Shown piece by piece: positions 1-11,015 of a stretch of DNA of 64,000 nucleotides; the first letter of the stretch is position 1, and each line of letters begins with the position of its first letter. The notes beneath the pieces are model-generated. The model was not told where the DNA came from. It did no database searches and saw only the letters and a list, made by a program, of their open reading frames with translations. The translations under genes and the position numbers were made by a program. This DNA is from Przewalskia tangutica (Eukaryota > Streptophyta > Magnoliopsida > Solanales > Solanaceae), in the NCBI GenBank assembly GCA_029844215.1, contig CM056728.1, forward strand, positions 86,861,676-86,925,675. The letters run 5' to 3'.

Positions 1-480
1 TTCCTTTAAGGCCATTCCCGGCCTTCACGATCCGATTCTGGTCGAACATATCCACGAACTCATACGATGGTTACCTAAACCTGGGCCTAGCACCCTCGTG
101 ACCCTACCACCTGGCGGGAACACCTCGAACTGACCCCACCTCATTCCGGGCTGCGGGTTGACTCGCGATATGGCCTCAACCCGACCCACTTCGTACTAAA
201 CTCTCGTTCCCCGATCCGGAACAATCTTACCAGTTCACGTCATGAAAGCTACCACTTCCATCTCACACTACCCATGGAATTATCCCATAATATATATCAC
301 GCATACCAAGTACTTCGACAAAGTCCAACCGTAAAATCATCCACTCAGGACGGCCTTGCATCCAAGGTCCCAACTGTTATAAATTCTAAGGCTCCCCATT
401 TCGTCCTGACTTACCCTTTTCAACTGCCTATGTTTTCTAATCACAACTTACAATGCTAACCGAACATAGCACTCCACATG
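1..480 (-). other. Element Q: conserved non-coding block after gag
   Basis: This is the minus-strand internal region of Q downstream of gag. It matches, in inverse orientation, the stretch at 56690-57260 and its relatives at 18750-19330 and 33960-34520: the phrase GGGTCGGGTTGAGGCCATA (minus strand, near 170-200) and the stretch read as 'gcatccaaggtccc' near 358-371 recur in all. No frame stays open and no protein domain is recognisable. In a complete element this position should hold protease and reverse transcriptase, so its presence here marks the non-autonomous subtype. Q continues beyond the left edge. Confidence 0.7.
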
Positions 481-483
481 TAT

Positions 484-1898
484 CTACCATAACGACCTAA
501 ACAAGTCTCTTAAGGCTGAAGATATCTCTGTAACTACTGCCTCACTTTCCTTTGCCGCTCTAATCAAATCCGCTCTGTTGGGCGTAACTCTGACGGTGAT
601 GAACCACCATCGATCCCGAAGGTGAGTCGTAACATCCGCGCCACTCTGTTCGGACAATTTCGCAAAATGGCCTGTCATAAGCCTAACAAGCTATCTAAGC
701 AGTACGACACTCCCCATAAGAACACTTACCACAACGGCCATACCGAGGTGGGGGTGGCCTCCTCTGGCTAACACCCCTTCCTCTCCGATCCACTGAATCC
801 GCAACTGACCTGGTAGGCTAAGTCATCCCACCTGTATCCCTCCTTCTAGGACATTCTCTCCTTACATGGCCCTGACGGCCGCTGGTAAAACAAGCATTAG
901 TAAAAAGATGACATTTCCTCGGGATGACGTCTACCACATAGTGAACACTGAGGGAAAACTGAATCTGGCTGGCTAGAACCTATGCAAATCTGTGAACTGA
1001 AACCACAGTCTGACCAACTCCTAAATACCCCGAACGCCACGAAGTCGTGGAGGACCACTCAGATCTTGGCGGAGGCGCATAACGATCTGGCTGGCGAGAA
1101 GGTCCGCCTCGAAAGTTACCAAAGGACCTGCTTTCGCCTCTTCACTGCGATCTTGGTTAATCCGCCGATCTCCACGTTCCTCGATCTGCTGCGCGTAAGC
1201 TTTGCACGCAGCAATGTCCATGTCGATCAAGAGCTACTCTTGTACAACTCTCGCTAGATAATCGTCATGTCTGTGACATATCGGTGCACTCTATCCTCCA
1301 TGTCCGCCACTAACGCGGGGACATAACGAGCCAATAAGTCAAACTATATCAGTATTCCCGAACCGTCGCCGCTACGCCTCAACCTCCTAAATTTATCTGC
1401 CCGAGCTCTCCTCATCTGCGAGGGCAAGAAGTGTGTAAGAAGTGCCTCTGAGGTCTTGATCACTTTCATGATCCGCTGCAACTGTCGAATAAACTCCTGA
1501 GGATCTTCCTCAGTCCTCAATCCATAGGACTCGGGTGGACCACAACTCAAGAAGTCCCGAAATCTCAACTATCGGATCTAGGGTGAACTACTGGTACTGC
1601 CGGAACCACCGGCTCCCGTCCGTCCTTATTCCCAGCCACCAGACTAGCTAGTAACTGGGTCATCTCCTTGTAACTCATATCCTCTGCTCCCGGCCGTGGG
1701 ATTAGAGGCTCAGGTATCGTGGTCTCAGTAGCTATTGCTACTGCTCTAAACTCTCCTGGGGCTAGCGGCGTCGCAGAACTCCCCGAATGAAGCGCTATCT
1801 CAGATAATGACTGGGCCCGTGCCCTGGTAACCCTCTGTGTTCTACTCGCAGCTCCTCACGCCTTGCCTCCCGGGCTCACGGTTGCTGCGTAGAGGCAT
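484..1898 (-). pseudogene. Element Q: gag (capsid/nucleocapsid) remnant
   Basis: Gag of a Ty3/gypsy element; it would form the virus-like particle that packages element RNA. The likely start is the minus-strand ATG at 1898-1896 (MPLR..., like the starts in R and Y). The best preserved part, 1568-1344, reads RDFLSCGPPESYG followed by DPQEFIRQLQRI and then THFLPSQMRRARADKF, the family's conserved retrotransposon-gag core. The end retains TGHFAK near 678, a decayed zinc-knuckle (normally GHFARNCP in sister copies). Stops and frameshifts break it into at least four pieces, so no complete product is possible. It lies directly downstream of the Q primer site and LTR. Confidence 0.85.
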
Positions 1899-2085
1899 AA
1901 CGGGTGAAAAGAATACGTCGGAGGAGTCCAACTTATAACACGCCTCTAAGGCACGATCTCGAGTGAGAAGAATGGAAACCAATCCTAAATATCCTGCGGC
2001 CTCACGATTATAGATGTGGTGCACAACACACCGATAATCAAGACTCTACTAGACACGATGCAGTAGACACTTTCCGAGGACTAAT

Positions 2086-2099
2086 CGCTCGATACCACT
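2086..2099 (-). other. Element Q: primer-binding site (damaged)
   Basis: Read on the minus strand this is TGGTATCGAGC, next to the LTR end, against TGGTATCAGAGC in intact copies (55077-55088, 59002-59013). That 12-mer complements the 3' end of plant initiator tRNA-Met. One A is missing within the CAG, a change seen repeatedly in this window. Confidence 0.75.
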
Positions 2100-2730
2100 T
2101 TTGTCACGACCGACCTCGGGCGCATCGTGCCTTACCGGGCACCCTGGTGATACAACATCGAGAAAATCACGGAAATAAAAACTTAAACATGAACAAGACA
2201 TAAAATAAGCAATAGGCTAACCAAAGCGGTTACCTTCCGTATATATAAATCAAAATTGAGCAGTTAAATCCCTTACAAACCGTGCCACATGATTACTGAC
2301 CTCTACGAATTTTATAACAACTATGACGGACAGGCCCGCCATACCCACGAATGTACAAGAACCTACAAACTCGTGGAATCATACCAAAAGATAAGCCTCA
2401 GAGAAACGGAGCTTCCAAAAGCTGATCGTGATCCTATGGCGAGGATCAACAACCGGTGTACCTCTACACTGCGGCATGAGCGGCCCAAGGAGGTCGATAA
2501 CAATGTACCAAGTATGTGGCCCGAAAATCAGTAAATGAAATCATAATAGTCTATATAAAGCAGAGACATGTATGATAACCAAACTACGATTCACACAATA
2601 TATATTAGCGATATGTCAAGTCGAGGACTCACGCGTAAAGTCATCACTCAAATATAACTCGAATTTAACGCACTGGCCGCATGCCCCGGCATCTTACCTC
2701 GGTATAAGCATGGCCATGGAACCATCCTAA

Positions 2731-3112
2731 TGGAAGCATACCCGTGGGCCACCCATCGTGTCAGTATGTCCAAAGGAAATAACAAGATAACAATCATAAT
2801 GGAAGCATACTCGTGGGCCACCCATCGTGTCAGTATGTCCAAAGAAAATAACAGAATAACACTCCTAATGGAAGCATACCCGTGGGCCACCCATCGTGTC
2901 AGTATGTCCAAAAGGAAATAACAAGATAACAATCATAGTGGAAGCATACTCGTGGGCCACCCATCGTGTCAGTATGTGCACAGAAAATACCCTTAGAACA
3001 CTCCTAATGGAAGCATACCCGTGGGCCACCCATCGTGTCAGTATGTCCAAAAGGATCGATATAGTGGAAGCATACCCGTGGGCCACCCATCGTGTCAGTA
3101 TGTCCATCAATT
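2731..3112 (-). repeat. 69-bp tandem array in Q LTR
   Basis: Six units start at 2731, 2800, 2869, 2939, 3008 and 3065, so spacing is 69, 69, 70, 69 and then 57. Each has a conserved core of about 40 bp (begins TGGAAGCATAC, ends GTATGTCC) and a variable spacer. The same array, in inverse orientation and with the same short end unit, lies at 13693-14071. It creates spurious open frames on both strands. Confidence 0.95.
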
Positions 3113-4953
3113 AACCAGATAGCCGGCCCTCCAACGAGAGACGCGGTAGCACAGAAACACAACACTTGCACAACAAAAGCTATCACCACAAGCATAGACA
3201 AGTTCAACATACTTTTAGACATTCTTTTTATGAACACAAATCCGGGTTTTAACCCCAAGGTACTACGTATTTTAACTCTTTAAAAGATCCATTTCTTTCA
3301 CAAAAAGTCACACGATACCCGCAGTATCAAAAATAGAGTAATTGTATTTGTAAGTAAACCAAAACAATTTTCATACTTTCTTTTTAAACCAAATCATTTC
3401 TCCCTTTAAAGTCCAGTTACCATTTTAAATCCAATAATAAAACCATCCTTTTGTTTTCATAAAGTCGTTATAACTAACTTCCCATAAAGCTATTATAACA
3501 CTTTATGTTTTAAACCAATTTAAGACAAAACCATGCCTTTCTTTTAAACCAAAACACTTCAAATTCCTCAAGTCTCATTTCTTTTAGAAAACAAGTTCCT
3601 TACTTTGGAATTTAAGAAAAATCAATACTTGTTATTAATGATCTTATTAAAGCAGCCATGATCTAGGAAATGTAATACAATTTTGTCTTATCTTAGCTTC
3701 TATGCAGATGGAGGTTTCTACTGGTTTTAATATAATTAATTATTTGTCAATACATTTTCCTTTATTAACGCTGCAGTGGTTTGTTCGATACTTATTCTCA
3801 TTTCCGAAATCAATATAACTTATGCCTTTTAAAACTCAATTACCCATTTATCATAAATGCGTTTCACAACTTTTAACACAAACCAAGTCCTTAATATTTC
3901 ACATCAAGTCATTTATAAGTCAAGTCTCTTATCTTTTAAAACCAGACCATTTCTTTACCTACATAAAGTTGTTATAACAAACTTCCCATAAAGTCGTTAT
4001 AACACTTTATGTTTTAAACCAATCAAATTGTTTAGCACACGTCGTCTACCGTACTACATAGTTCACACAATCATGCTAGAAAAGATAGGAAGAGGTTCAC
4101 ATACCTCGCGACGATTATCGACAATTAGCAAAACGCTCCAAAGTACTAGCACTCTGCTAGCCTTTTCCACCCTTCAAGTAGAATACGCTACTCGTAGTAC
4201 TTCCACCTATAATGGCCATAAAACGTCTATCAACCTCTAGATCTCTTCGTAGAATAATTCTAGATACAAGATTCCTTATTCTACGGAAAATTCGGCAGCA
4301 CCTCCCCCCCCGCAACCACATAAATCTCCTCCTCTAACGAGGCCTGCTATCAAACCAACAATCCCCGGGGGGGTTACACGTCTAACCGGACGTGTACAAT
4401 TCTACTCCACAATAATACTACAAGTCTACTGTAAATACAGTCCAATGTAAATACAGTTCAATTCTTTAAAATCATCCTTCCAATAAATCTTATTCTCAAT
4501 TCTAAACTACTACAACATGTAATATCCAATTACAATAGGGGGACAAAGATCATTACCTCGATAAGCCCAAAATTATCCAAGTTTATAAGTCGATCCTAAG
4601 CAACGTTTAGCTCCAATTCCTTACGTTCCAACCCGCTCCAAGCAACCCTTAGAAGTTTCTAACCAACTCCTCTTCAAGATCCAACACCAAAAAGTGAAGA
4701 ACACTTAGGCTACAACACTACCAACTTTCGGCCAAGGGGGTGTATTTAGGCTAGGGGTGTGAAATCTTTTCCAACTCTTGGTACACAATCTTCCTAACAC
4801 CCTAAGGAAGAACACTTAAAACTTTAAGAATTTTCGGACAAGTTTTGCTCACAAAATCAGCCCATGGCCGAGAGCACACAAGAGGAAAGAGAGGGAGTTT
4901 TAAAGACTTTGAAATCTCTAAGTGTGGATGAAATTATGTCTTGCACAAAGGGG

Positions 4954-4961
4954 TATTTATA
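4954..4961 (-). promoter_or_regulatory. TATA box of Q LTR
   Basis: TATAAATA on the minus strand, followed downstream by runs of C/G and the phrase 'gcaagacataattt'. The same box occupies the same LTR position in every other LTR except Z. Transcription of Q would start a few tens of bases to the left. Confidence 0.75.
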
Positions 4962-5149
4962 GATAAATCAATGGCTAGGATTAAGGCAAATGTAAGGTGA
5001 GGATGGGGTACATGTGTGTGGGTAGTTGGCCAACCATTTGTTCACCACAAAAATGGGACAAGTGGCCACCACAAAAATGGGCCACTTGTCCACCTAAAAA
5101 ACGTCCCACTTGTCCTTCTCCAATTCGGCCAACATGGCCACACGGGGGT

Positions 5150-5159
5150 GACACGTGTC
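5150..5159. promoter_or_regulatory. G-box palindrome GACACGTGTC in Q LTR
   Basis: Perfect 10-bp palindrome with a CACGTG core, inside a longer imperfect palindrome flanked by G and C runs, about 190 bp upstream of the TATA box. CACGTG is the classical plant bZIP/bHLH binding core; function here is inferred. The same site occurs at 12981-12990, 49779-49788, 52206-52215 and 63582-63591. Confidence 0.6.
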
Positions 5160-5227
5160 TCCCCCCTACTCGTCCAAAATATTTCATCTTCCGAAAATAT
5201 CCGTAATGCCAAAAATCCGAAAATAAA

Positions 5228-5270
5228 GTGGGCCCCACAAAACCGTAAATTTTCCCGTGGGCCCCACGTG
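5228..5270. promoter_or_regulatory. Paired GTGGGCCCCAC sites in Q LTR
   Basis: Two copies of GTGGGCCCCAC (5228-5238, 5257-5267), 29 bp apart; the second runs into CACGTG (5265-5270). GGNCCCAC is a known TCP-factor binding consensus, so these may be enhancer sites of the LTR promoter. Equivalent pairs lie at 13060-13100, 52097-52137 and 63660-63705. Confidence 0.5.
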
Positions 5271-5485
5271 ACCAATTTCGGAAATAAAATTCCATAATTC
5301 TTAAATATTCCAAAAAGTCCGAATACCAAATCTGGGAATCCAATTCCCATTAATGAACCTTTTTCCTTCACAAAATCCGGAAACTTTTCCGTCGAAAAAT
5401 CACATATTTCTTCCTTTCCAATTTTAAGGTCGTATTCTCGTACGTACGTCCTCACATACATACCCTGGAACTACGGGGTATAACA

Positions 5486-5858
5486 CTCCTGTTGTTGATC
5501 CCCGCTCCTAGGATCACCGTTTCTGCTTTTGGGAAAGCCCCGTTTCTCCGGAGGCTTATCGTTTGGGTATGATCTCCCTGTTATTATAGCTTTATGTACA
5601 TTCAGGGTATGGCGGGGCCCTGTCCCGCCATAGTTGTTTACATTCCTAGAGGTCTGTAGTCCTGTTGTAAGTTGGGATGTAACTGTTCACTCTTGATGTA
5701 TATATACATGCCGAAAGACAATCTTTTCTTGGATAAACTGTGTCTCATTTTACATATGTTTCATGTCTTGTTTTTATATTCCGCTGGTTACTCTGATGTA
5801 TGTCTAATTGGGTGCCCGGGTAAGGCACTAGTCACGGGCCCGGGATCGGGTCGTGACA
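5486..5858 (+). mobile_element. LTR O: 3' tail of a plus-strand LTR
   Basis: The sequence matches the last ~370 bp of plus-strand LTRs such as 54690-55072: GATCC...CTAGGATCAC, GTTTCTCCGGAGGCTTATC, the GGGGCCCTGTCCCGCCAT phrase, then GGTAAGGCAC and an end at GGGTCGTGACA (5858). It starts abruptly at the right end of Q, as if Q had inserted into this LTR. Directly after the terminus comes GGCAG (5859-5863), which is also target sequence in P, so GGCAG may be the right-hand TSD of O. Confidence 0.75.
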
Positions 5859-6661
5859 GGCAGTTTTGTACACGTCCAGTAGGCGTGTAATCCCCTTTGA
5901 GTTGTTGGCTTGGTAGCGGGCCTTGATAAAGGAGGATATATGTGGTTACGGGAGGGGAGGTGCTGCCGAATTTTCCGTAGAATAAGGAACCTTGTACTTA
6001 GAAATGTTCTACGAAGAGATCTAGACGTTAATAGACGTTTTATGGCCATTATAGGTTGAAGTACTACGAGTAGCGTATTCTACTTGAAGGGTGGAAAAGG
6101 CTAACAAGGGTATAGTACTTTGGAGCATTTTGCTATTTGTCGATAATCGTCGCGAGGTATGTGAACATCTTCCTATCCTTTCTAGCATGATTTTTGTGAA
6201 CTATGTAGTACGGTAGACGTACGTGTGCTAAACGAATTTGGTTGGTTTAAAACATAAAGTGTTATAATGGCTTTATGGGAAGTTAGTTATAACGACTTTA
6301 TGTAGGTAAAAGAATGGTTTGTTGATTTTAAAAGGTAAGAGACTTGACTTATATTTGACTTGATATGAAATGTTAAGAACTTAAATTGTGTTAAAGTGGT
6401 GAAACCTCATTCGTGAGTAATGAGTACTTGGTCTAGAAAAAGGAATAAGTTATATTGATTTCGGAAATGGGAATAAGTATCGAACAAGCCATTGCAGCGT
6501 TAATAAAGGAAAATGTAATGACAAATAATTATATTAAAACAAGTAGAATCCTCCATCTGCATAGAAGCTAAGATAAGACAAAATTGTATTACATTTTATA
6601 GATCATGGCTGCTTTAATAAGAATCATTATAAACAAGTATTGATTTTCTAAAATTCCAAAG
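5859..6661 (+). mobile_element. LTR fragment P, left part
   Basis: Middle portion of a plus-strand LTR, co-linear with 52938-53300 and, inverted, with 3590-4400. It includes the GTACGGTAGACG block near 6209 and 'ctccatctgcatagaagctaag'. Its 5' end is missing at the junction with LTR O. The copy stops at 6661 where solo LTR N1 has inserted and resumes at 13323. No coding sequence. Confidence 0.85.
6657..6661. repeat. TSD CAAAG, left copy (N1)
   Basis: CAAAG at 6657-6661 is repeated at 13318-13322 directly outside the N1 termini. Five-base duplications are the rule for Ty3/gypsy integrase. Confidence 0.95.
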
Positions 6662-8372
6662 TGTCACGACCCGACCCCGGGCCCGTGACTGGTGCCTTAC
6701 CCCGGGCACCCTAGTGATACAACATCAGAGAAAATCAGCGAAAATAAAAACTTACACATGAAACAAGGTATACAATAAGAAAAATAGGTTAACCAAAACG
6801 GTCACCTTTCTGTATATATAAATAAAAACATGAACAGTTACATCCTTTACAAACCACACTTGCGTACTACATGACCTCTAAGAATGTTATAACAACAACG
6901 GGACGGGGCCCGCCATACCCCGAATGTAAGTACCTACAACGACATGGGACTATACCAAAGATAAGCCTCCGGAGAAACGGAGCTTCCCAGACGCTGAACT
7001 GTGATCCTATGAGCGAGGATCAACAACTGGTGTACCTCTACCTGCGGCATGAACGCAGCCCCCCGAAGGAGGTCAGTACAACATGTACCAAGTATGTGAA
7101 ACTGTAAAGTACTGAAATAAAATCATAACATTTTAAAACCAATTACAAATACGCATTTAACAACCAATTTAACTGCACATAGTGCCACAGCATAAACAAG
7201 AGCAAAATGGATATAACGTAACTGGTCTTTTCTAGGCCGCTAATGATCGAAGCAAGGCCAATCGCCCATAGTATCATTATGCGAGCCTAATCCTGGAACT
7301 CCCGCAGTCCGCATAGACCACCTAGGTCCGCATGAGGTATTCCTCGCATCGGGGGTAGCTAACCCTCGGCATCAACCCGACTCCGCGGTCGCATAGTCAC
7401 ACCGACCGCATGAGGTGTTCCTCGCATCGGCGTAACACACCCGGAGTGATCATCCTGGAACTCTCGCAGCTCCGCATAGGTCACACAGACCCGCATGAGG
7501 TATTCCTCGCATCGGGGGTGGCTAGCCCTCGGCTCGTAACAAGTCAGGGGGGTAAGTGATATAATATCAGCGCAACTGTTTATCGTTAAACAACATAAGC
7601 ACAACAAGAAAACCCCCTTACACAAACGTCACAAGACACTAACACACGTAGCGTCATAACATGTTTACTTATCAAATCAACAAGAAAGTATTACAAGGCT
7701 ATCACAAGCCAACATAGTCAAGTTACTCACACAAAAGTCACACGATACCCGTAGTATCAAAATAGAGTAACTATCTTTCAAGTAAACCAAAACAATTTCC
7801 ATACCTTCTTTTTAAACCAATCTTTAAGACAAAAGCATGCCTTCCTTTTAAAACCATTTTAAGACAAAACCATGTCTTCCTTTAAAACAAAGACACTTTT
7901 TCCTTTTTAAAGTCAAGTAGCAATATACTTTTTAAACCAAGTGTCTTACTCTTTTAAAAACAAGTAACCTATACCATTAAATCAAGTTACTTCTCCTTTC
8001 CCAAAATCAAGTTGTTTATAAGTCAAGTCTCTTTACTTCCAAAAATCAGTCTCTTAATCTTTAAATCATATCTTTTAAGGAAACCAACCTCCAACTTTTA
8101 AAATGCCAAGTTATTATTTTAAATCCAATGATAAATCATTCTTTTGTTTTCATAAAGTCGTTATAAATAACTTCCCATAAAGCTATTATAACACTTTATG
8201 TTTTAAACCAACCAAGGACAACTATTCTTATTTTTGAAATCAAGATAACTTTATTATTTAAAAGACCACACACCCATTACTCATGAATGAGGTTTTACAA
8301 CTTTTTAACATAATTCAAGTCCTTAATATTTCATAACAAGTCACTTAACTTTGGAATCAAGTCAAGGACACA

Positions 8373-8377
8373 AAAGG
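8373..8377. repeat. TSD AAAGG, left copy (N2)
   Basis: AAAGG at 8373-8377 is repeated at 11869-11873, directly flanking N2. Deleting one copy together with N2 restores the continuous sequence seen, inverted, at 53330-53390. Confidence 0.95.
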
Positions 8378-8697
8378 TATTATACCCCGTATTTCCAGAG
8401 TATGTACGTGAGGACGTACGTACGAAAGTTTAAGCCTTAAGATTAGGCAAGGGACGAAAATTTTGTTCACAACTACCGAAAAGAATCGTTTTTCGACGAA
8501 ACGTTTTACAAAACTTGCGAAGGGAAAATTACGGCTATGTCATTTATATTTTTTGCGGATTTTTCCGAGAGATGAAATATTTTGGACCAACGGGAGGGTG
8601 ACATGTGTCACCCTCAAAGTGGACGGCATTGTGGGCTCAAGTTGGACGATTTGTGGGTCAAGAGTTGGTAGGATATTTTGGTGGTAGATGGATAAGG

Positions 8698-8755
8698 TAC
8701 ACTTGCCCAAATCCTCACCCTACACTTGCCCAAATCCTCACCCTACACTTGCCCA
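8698..8755 (+). repeat. 23-bp tandem repeat in N2
   Basis: Two full units and a partial third of TACACTTGCCCAAATCCTCA plus CCC, just upstream of the TATA box at 8788. Single copies of similar text occur in other LTRs near the TATA box, so this is a local expansion. Confidence 0.85.
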
Positions 8756-8787
8756 CCACTTGGCTTCATCTTGGCCATTGATTTCCC

Positions 8788-8795
8788 TATAAATA
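8788..8795 (+). promoter_or_regulatory. TATA box of N2
   Basis: TATAAATA followed by a C run, in the same setting as the TATA boxes of the Y and R LTRs. As a solo LTR it could still act as an outward plus-strand promoter. Confidence 0.65.
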
Positions 8796-10769
8796 CCCCC
8801 CTTTGTTGAAGACTTCTTCATCCACAACACAACTTTCTAAGTCTTGAAAAATCCTTCCCTCCCTTGTAGTGAAGCTCTCGTCCAAAGAGCACCCCTCCCC
8901 CTTGAGAAGGCCTTTTGGCCGAGAGTACCCCCCCTACCTTGAGAGTTGTTCTCGTAAATACACCCCCCCTTGGTAGAAAATACTCTCCAAGTATAGTTAC
9001 TATTCCAAAATACCTTGGCCCAAATACCTTGTAGTATTCCAAGGTTACACCTATACTAAAAGCCCAGAAATACTACTATACTTCCCTTCAGTCACAAAAC
9101 GAAACCCTAAGGAAAATCTTCACAGTTGGTTGAAGTATTAAGAAGAAGTTGCGTAGAACTTCTAAGGGTTGTTTGGAGCGGGTTGGAGCACCCGGAGTAG
9201 GAGCTAAACGTTGCTCAGGATCGACATTAAATCTTGGATAATTTTGGGCTTATCGAGGTAAATACTCTTGTCCTTATATTGTAATTGGAAATTACATACT
9301 GTAGTAGTATAGAAATGAATATAAGATTCATAGAAGAGAATTGAACTGTAATAGAAAGATATTACAGATAAGACTTGAACTGAAATCACATCAGAAGATT
9401 ATTAAAGGAAAAGATTGAACTGTACTTACATAGGACTGTATTTACAGTAGACTTGTGAAGTTTGACGGGTAGGGAAGTGCTGCCCAATTTTCCGTAGAAT
9501 ATTGTATCTAGATTTATTCTACCGAGTAATCTAGACATTGATAGACTTGTATAACCGTTATAGGTTGAAGTACTGCGAGTAGCGTATTCTACTCGAAGGG
9601 TGGAAAAGGATAGCAGGATTACAGTACTTTGGAGCTATTTGCTAACAGTCGGTAATCGTCGCGAGGTATGTGATTCTTCCTATCCTCTTGAGCATGATAT
9701 TTTAAAGAATATATATAGTACGGTAGACGTACGCGTGTTAACTGAACGTGGTTTTACTGCGGTGTCTTTTGACTTGAGTCTAATAATAAGAATCTTGAAG
9801 TATTTCAAAAGAATTAAGAAACCTTTTTGAAAGAAGAGTAATACTTGGTTTTAAAAGCTTAAGAGTTATACTAGCTTTATGGGAAGTTAGGTATAACGAC
9901 TTAAGAGAGGTAAGAAGAATGGTTTACTTATTTTAGAAGATAAGAGACTTGACTTAATTGAATTAATATGAATTTTGTTAAAAAGGTGTGAAACCTCATT
10001 CGTGAGTAATGAGTACTTGGTTTGTAAAAGGAATAATGTTTTACTGATTTCGGAAATCAGAATAAGTATCGAACAAACCACTGCAGCGCTAATAAAGGGA
10101 AATGTATTGACTAATTAAGTATTATTAAAACCAGTAGAAACCTCCATCTGCATAGAAGCTAAGATGAGACAAAATGATATTACATTTCCGAGATCATGGT
10201 TGCTTTAATAAGATTGTTATGAACAAGAATAACCTACTCACATATAAGGCATATGTTTCTCAAATTGTTTAAAAGAGAATTATATTCTTAAGTGATTAAG
10301 ACTATGAACTACGAAACCTTTCGAAAATGAGAAACTTGAGTATTTGAAATTAGGCAAACTTGAACGTTTGGAAAAGAATGTTGTTACTTGATTTTACAAA
10401 GGGAAGTATTTTGGTTTACTTAAAAAGATAGTCACTCTATTTTTATACTACGGGTATTGTGTGACTTTTGTGAAAGAAACGGATCTTTTAAAAAGTTAAT
10501 GTATGAAGTACTTTGGGGATAAAAACCCGAACTTGTTAACATAAAGTACCTTGTGTGAATAACTTGATTGTGTTGGTTTGTGATAGCCTTGTAATACTTT
10601 CTTGTTGATTTGATAAGTAAACATGTTAGGATGCTACGTGTGTTAGTATCTTGTGATGTTTGTGTAAAGGGGTTTCCCTTGATTGTGCTTATGTTGTTTA
10701 ACGATAAGCTGTTATGTTAGTATTATATCACTCACCTTGACTTGATCCCGGGGGTTAAGCTGCCCTCCG

Positions 10770-11015
10770 ATGCGGGGTAGACTCAGGCAGTCTGTGTGAC
10801 TATGATTCGAGAATACCTCATGCGGGTCCAGGGGGCCTATGCGGAGCTACGAGAGTTCCAGGTTAGTGTGCGGCCTTTATGGTCATGCGGTCTATGTGGC
10901 CATGCGGACTGCGAGTCCAGGACGTTGCCGGGGAGTAGCTACCCTCGATGCGGGGAATACCTCATGCGGGCCATTGGAGTGGCCTATGCGGAGCTGCGGG
11001 AAGTTCGAGACTGAC
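10770..11015 (+). repeat. GC-rich 'atgcgggg...cctatgcgg' repeats in N2
   Basis: Several imperfect units of about 60-85 bp built from 'gatgcgggg', 'tacctcatgcgg' and 'cctatgcggagct'. Each long LTR here has the same kind of block (minus: 7290-7530, 14925-15035, 20155-20405, 27445-27700, 38690-38935, 46015-46235; plus: 54200-54440). They generate spurious GC-rich frames. Confidence 0.8.

Larger units (their letters stand above)
2102..5485 (-). mobile_element. Element Q: complete 5' LTR (3.38 kb)
   Basis: Long terminal repeat of a Tekay-like element on the minus strand. It begins (plus-strand left end) TGTCACGACC and ends GGGGTATAACA, the complement of the TG...CA LTR termini. It is followed on the left by the primer site and gag, so it is the 5' LTR and carries the promoter. 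In plus-strand order it contains a six-unit 69-bp tandem array (2731-3112), an AT-rich middle with 'cttcccataaagctattataac' phrases, the conserved GTACGGTAGACG block near 4042-4053 (inverted), a TATA box, a G-box palindrome and paired GGGCCCAC-type sites. The stretch 3590-3660 is an uninterrupted version of the site into which N1 inserted in P. The right flank CTCCT (5486-5490) is a candidate TSD; its partner would lie off the left edge. Confidence 0.9.

Noticed and set aside
2731..3112. CRISPR-like array (regular repeats with spacers)
   Set aside because: Spacers are themselves related, the array lies inside an LTR with homologous arrays in three other LTRs, no cas-like gene is present, and the genome is a plant's.
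2648..3258. Repeat-protein genes on both strands (repeated WATHRVSMSK or DILTRWVAH peptides; also 13525-14132)
   Set aside because: Both strands are open only because the 69-bp unit is a multiple of three. The translations follow the DNA repeat and match no protein family known to me.
4981..5461. Open frames of 93-139 residues in the LTR promoter region (also 12796-13068, 52060-52367, 63492-63701)
   Set aside because: They cover U3 promoter sequence, recur with the LTR and end at different places in each copy.
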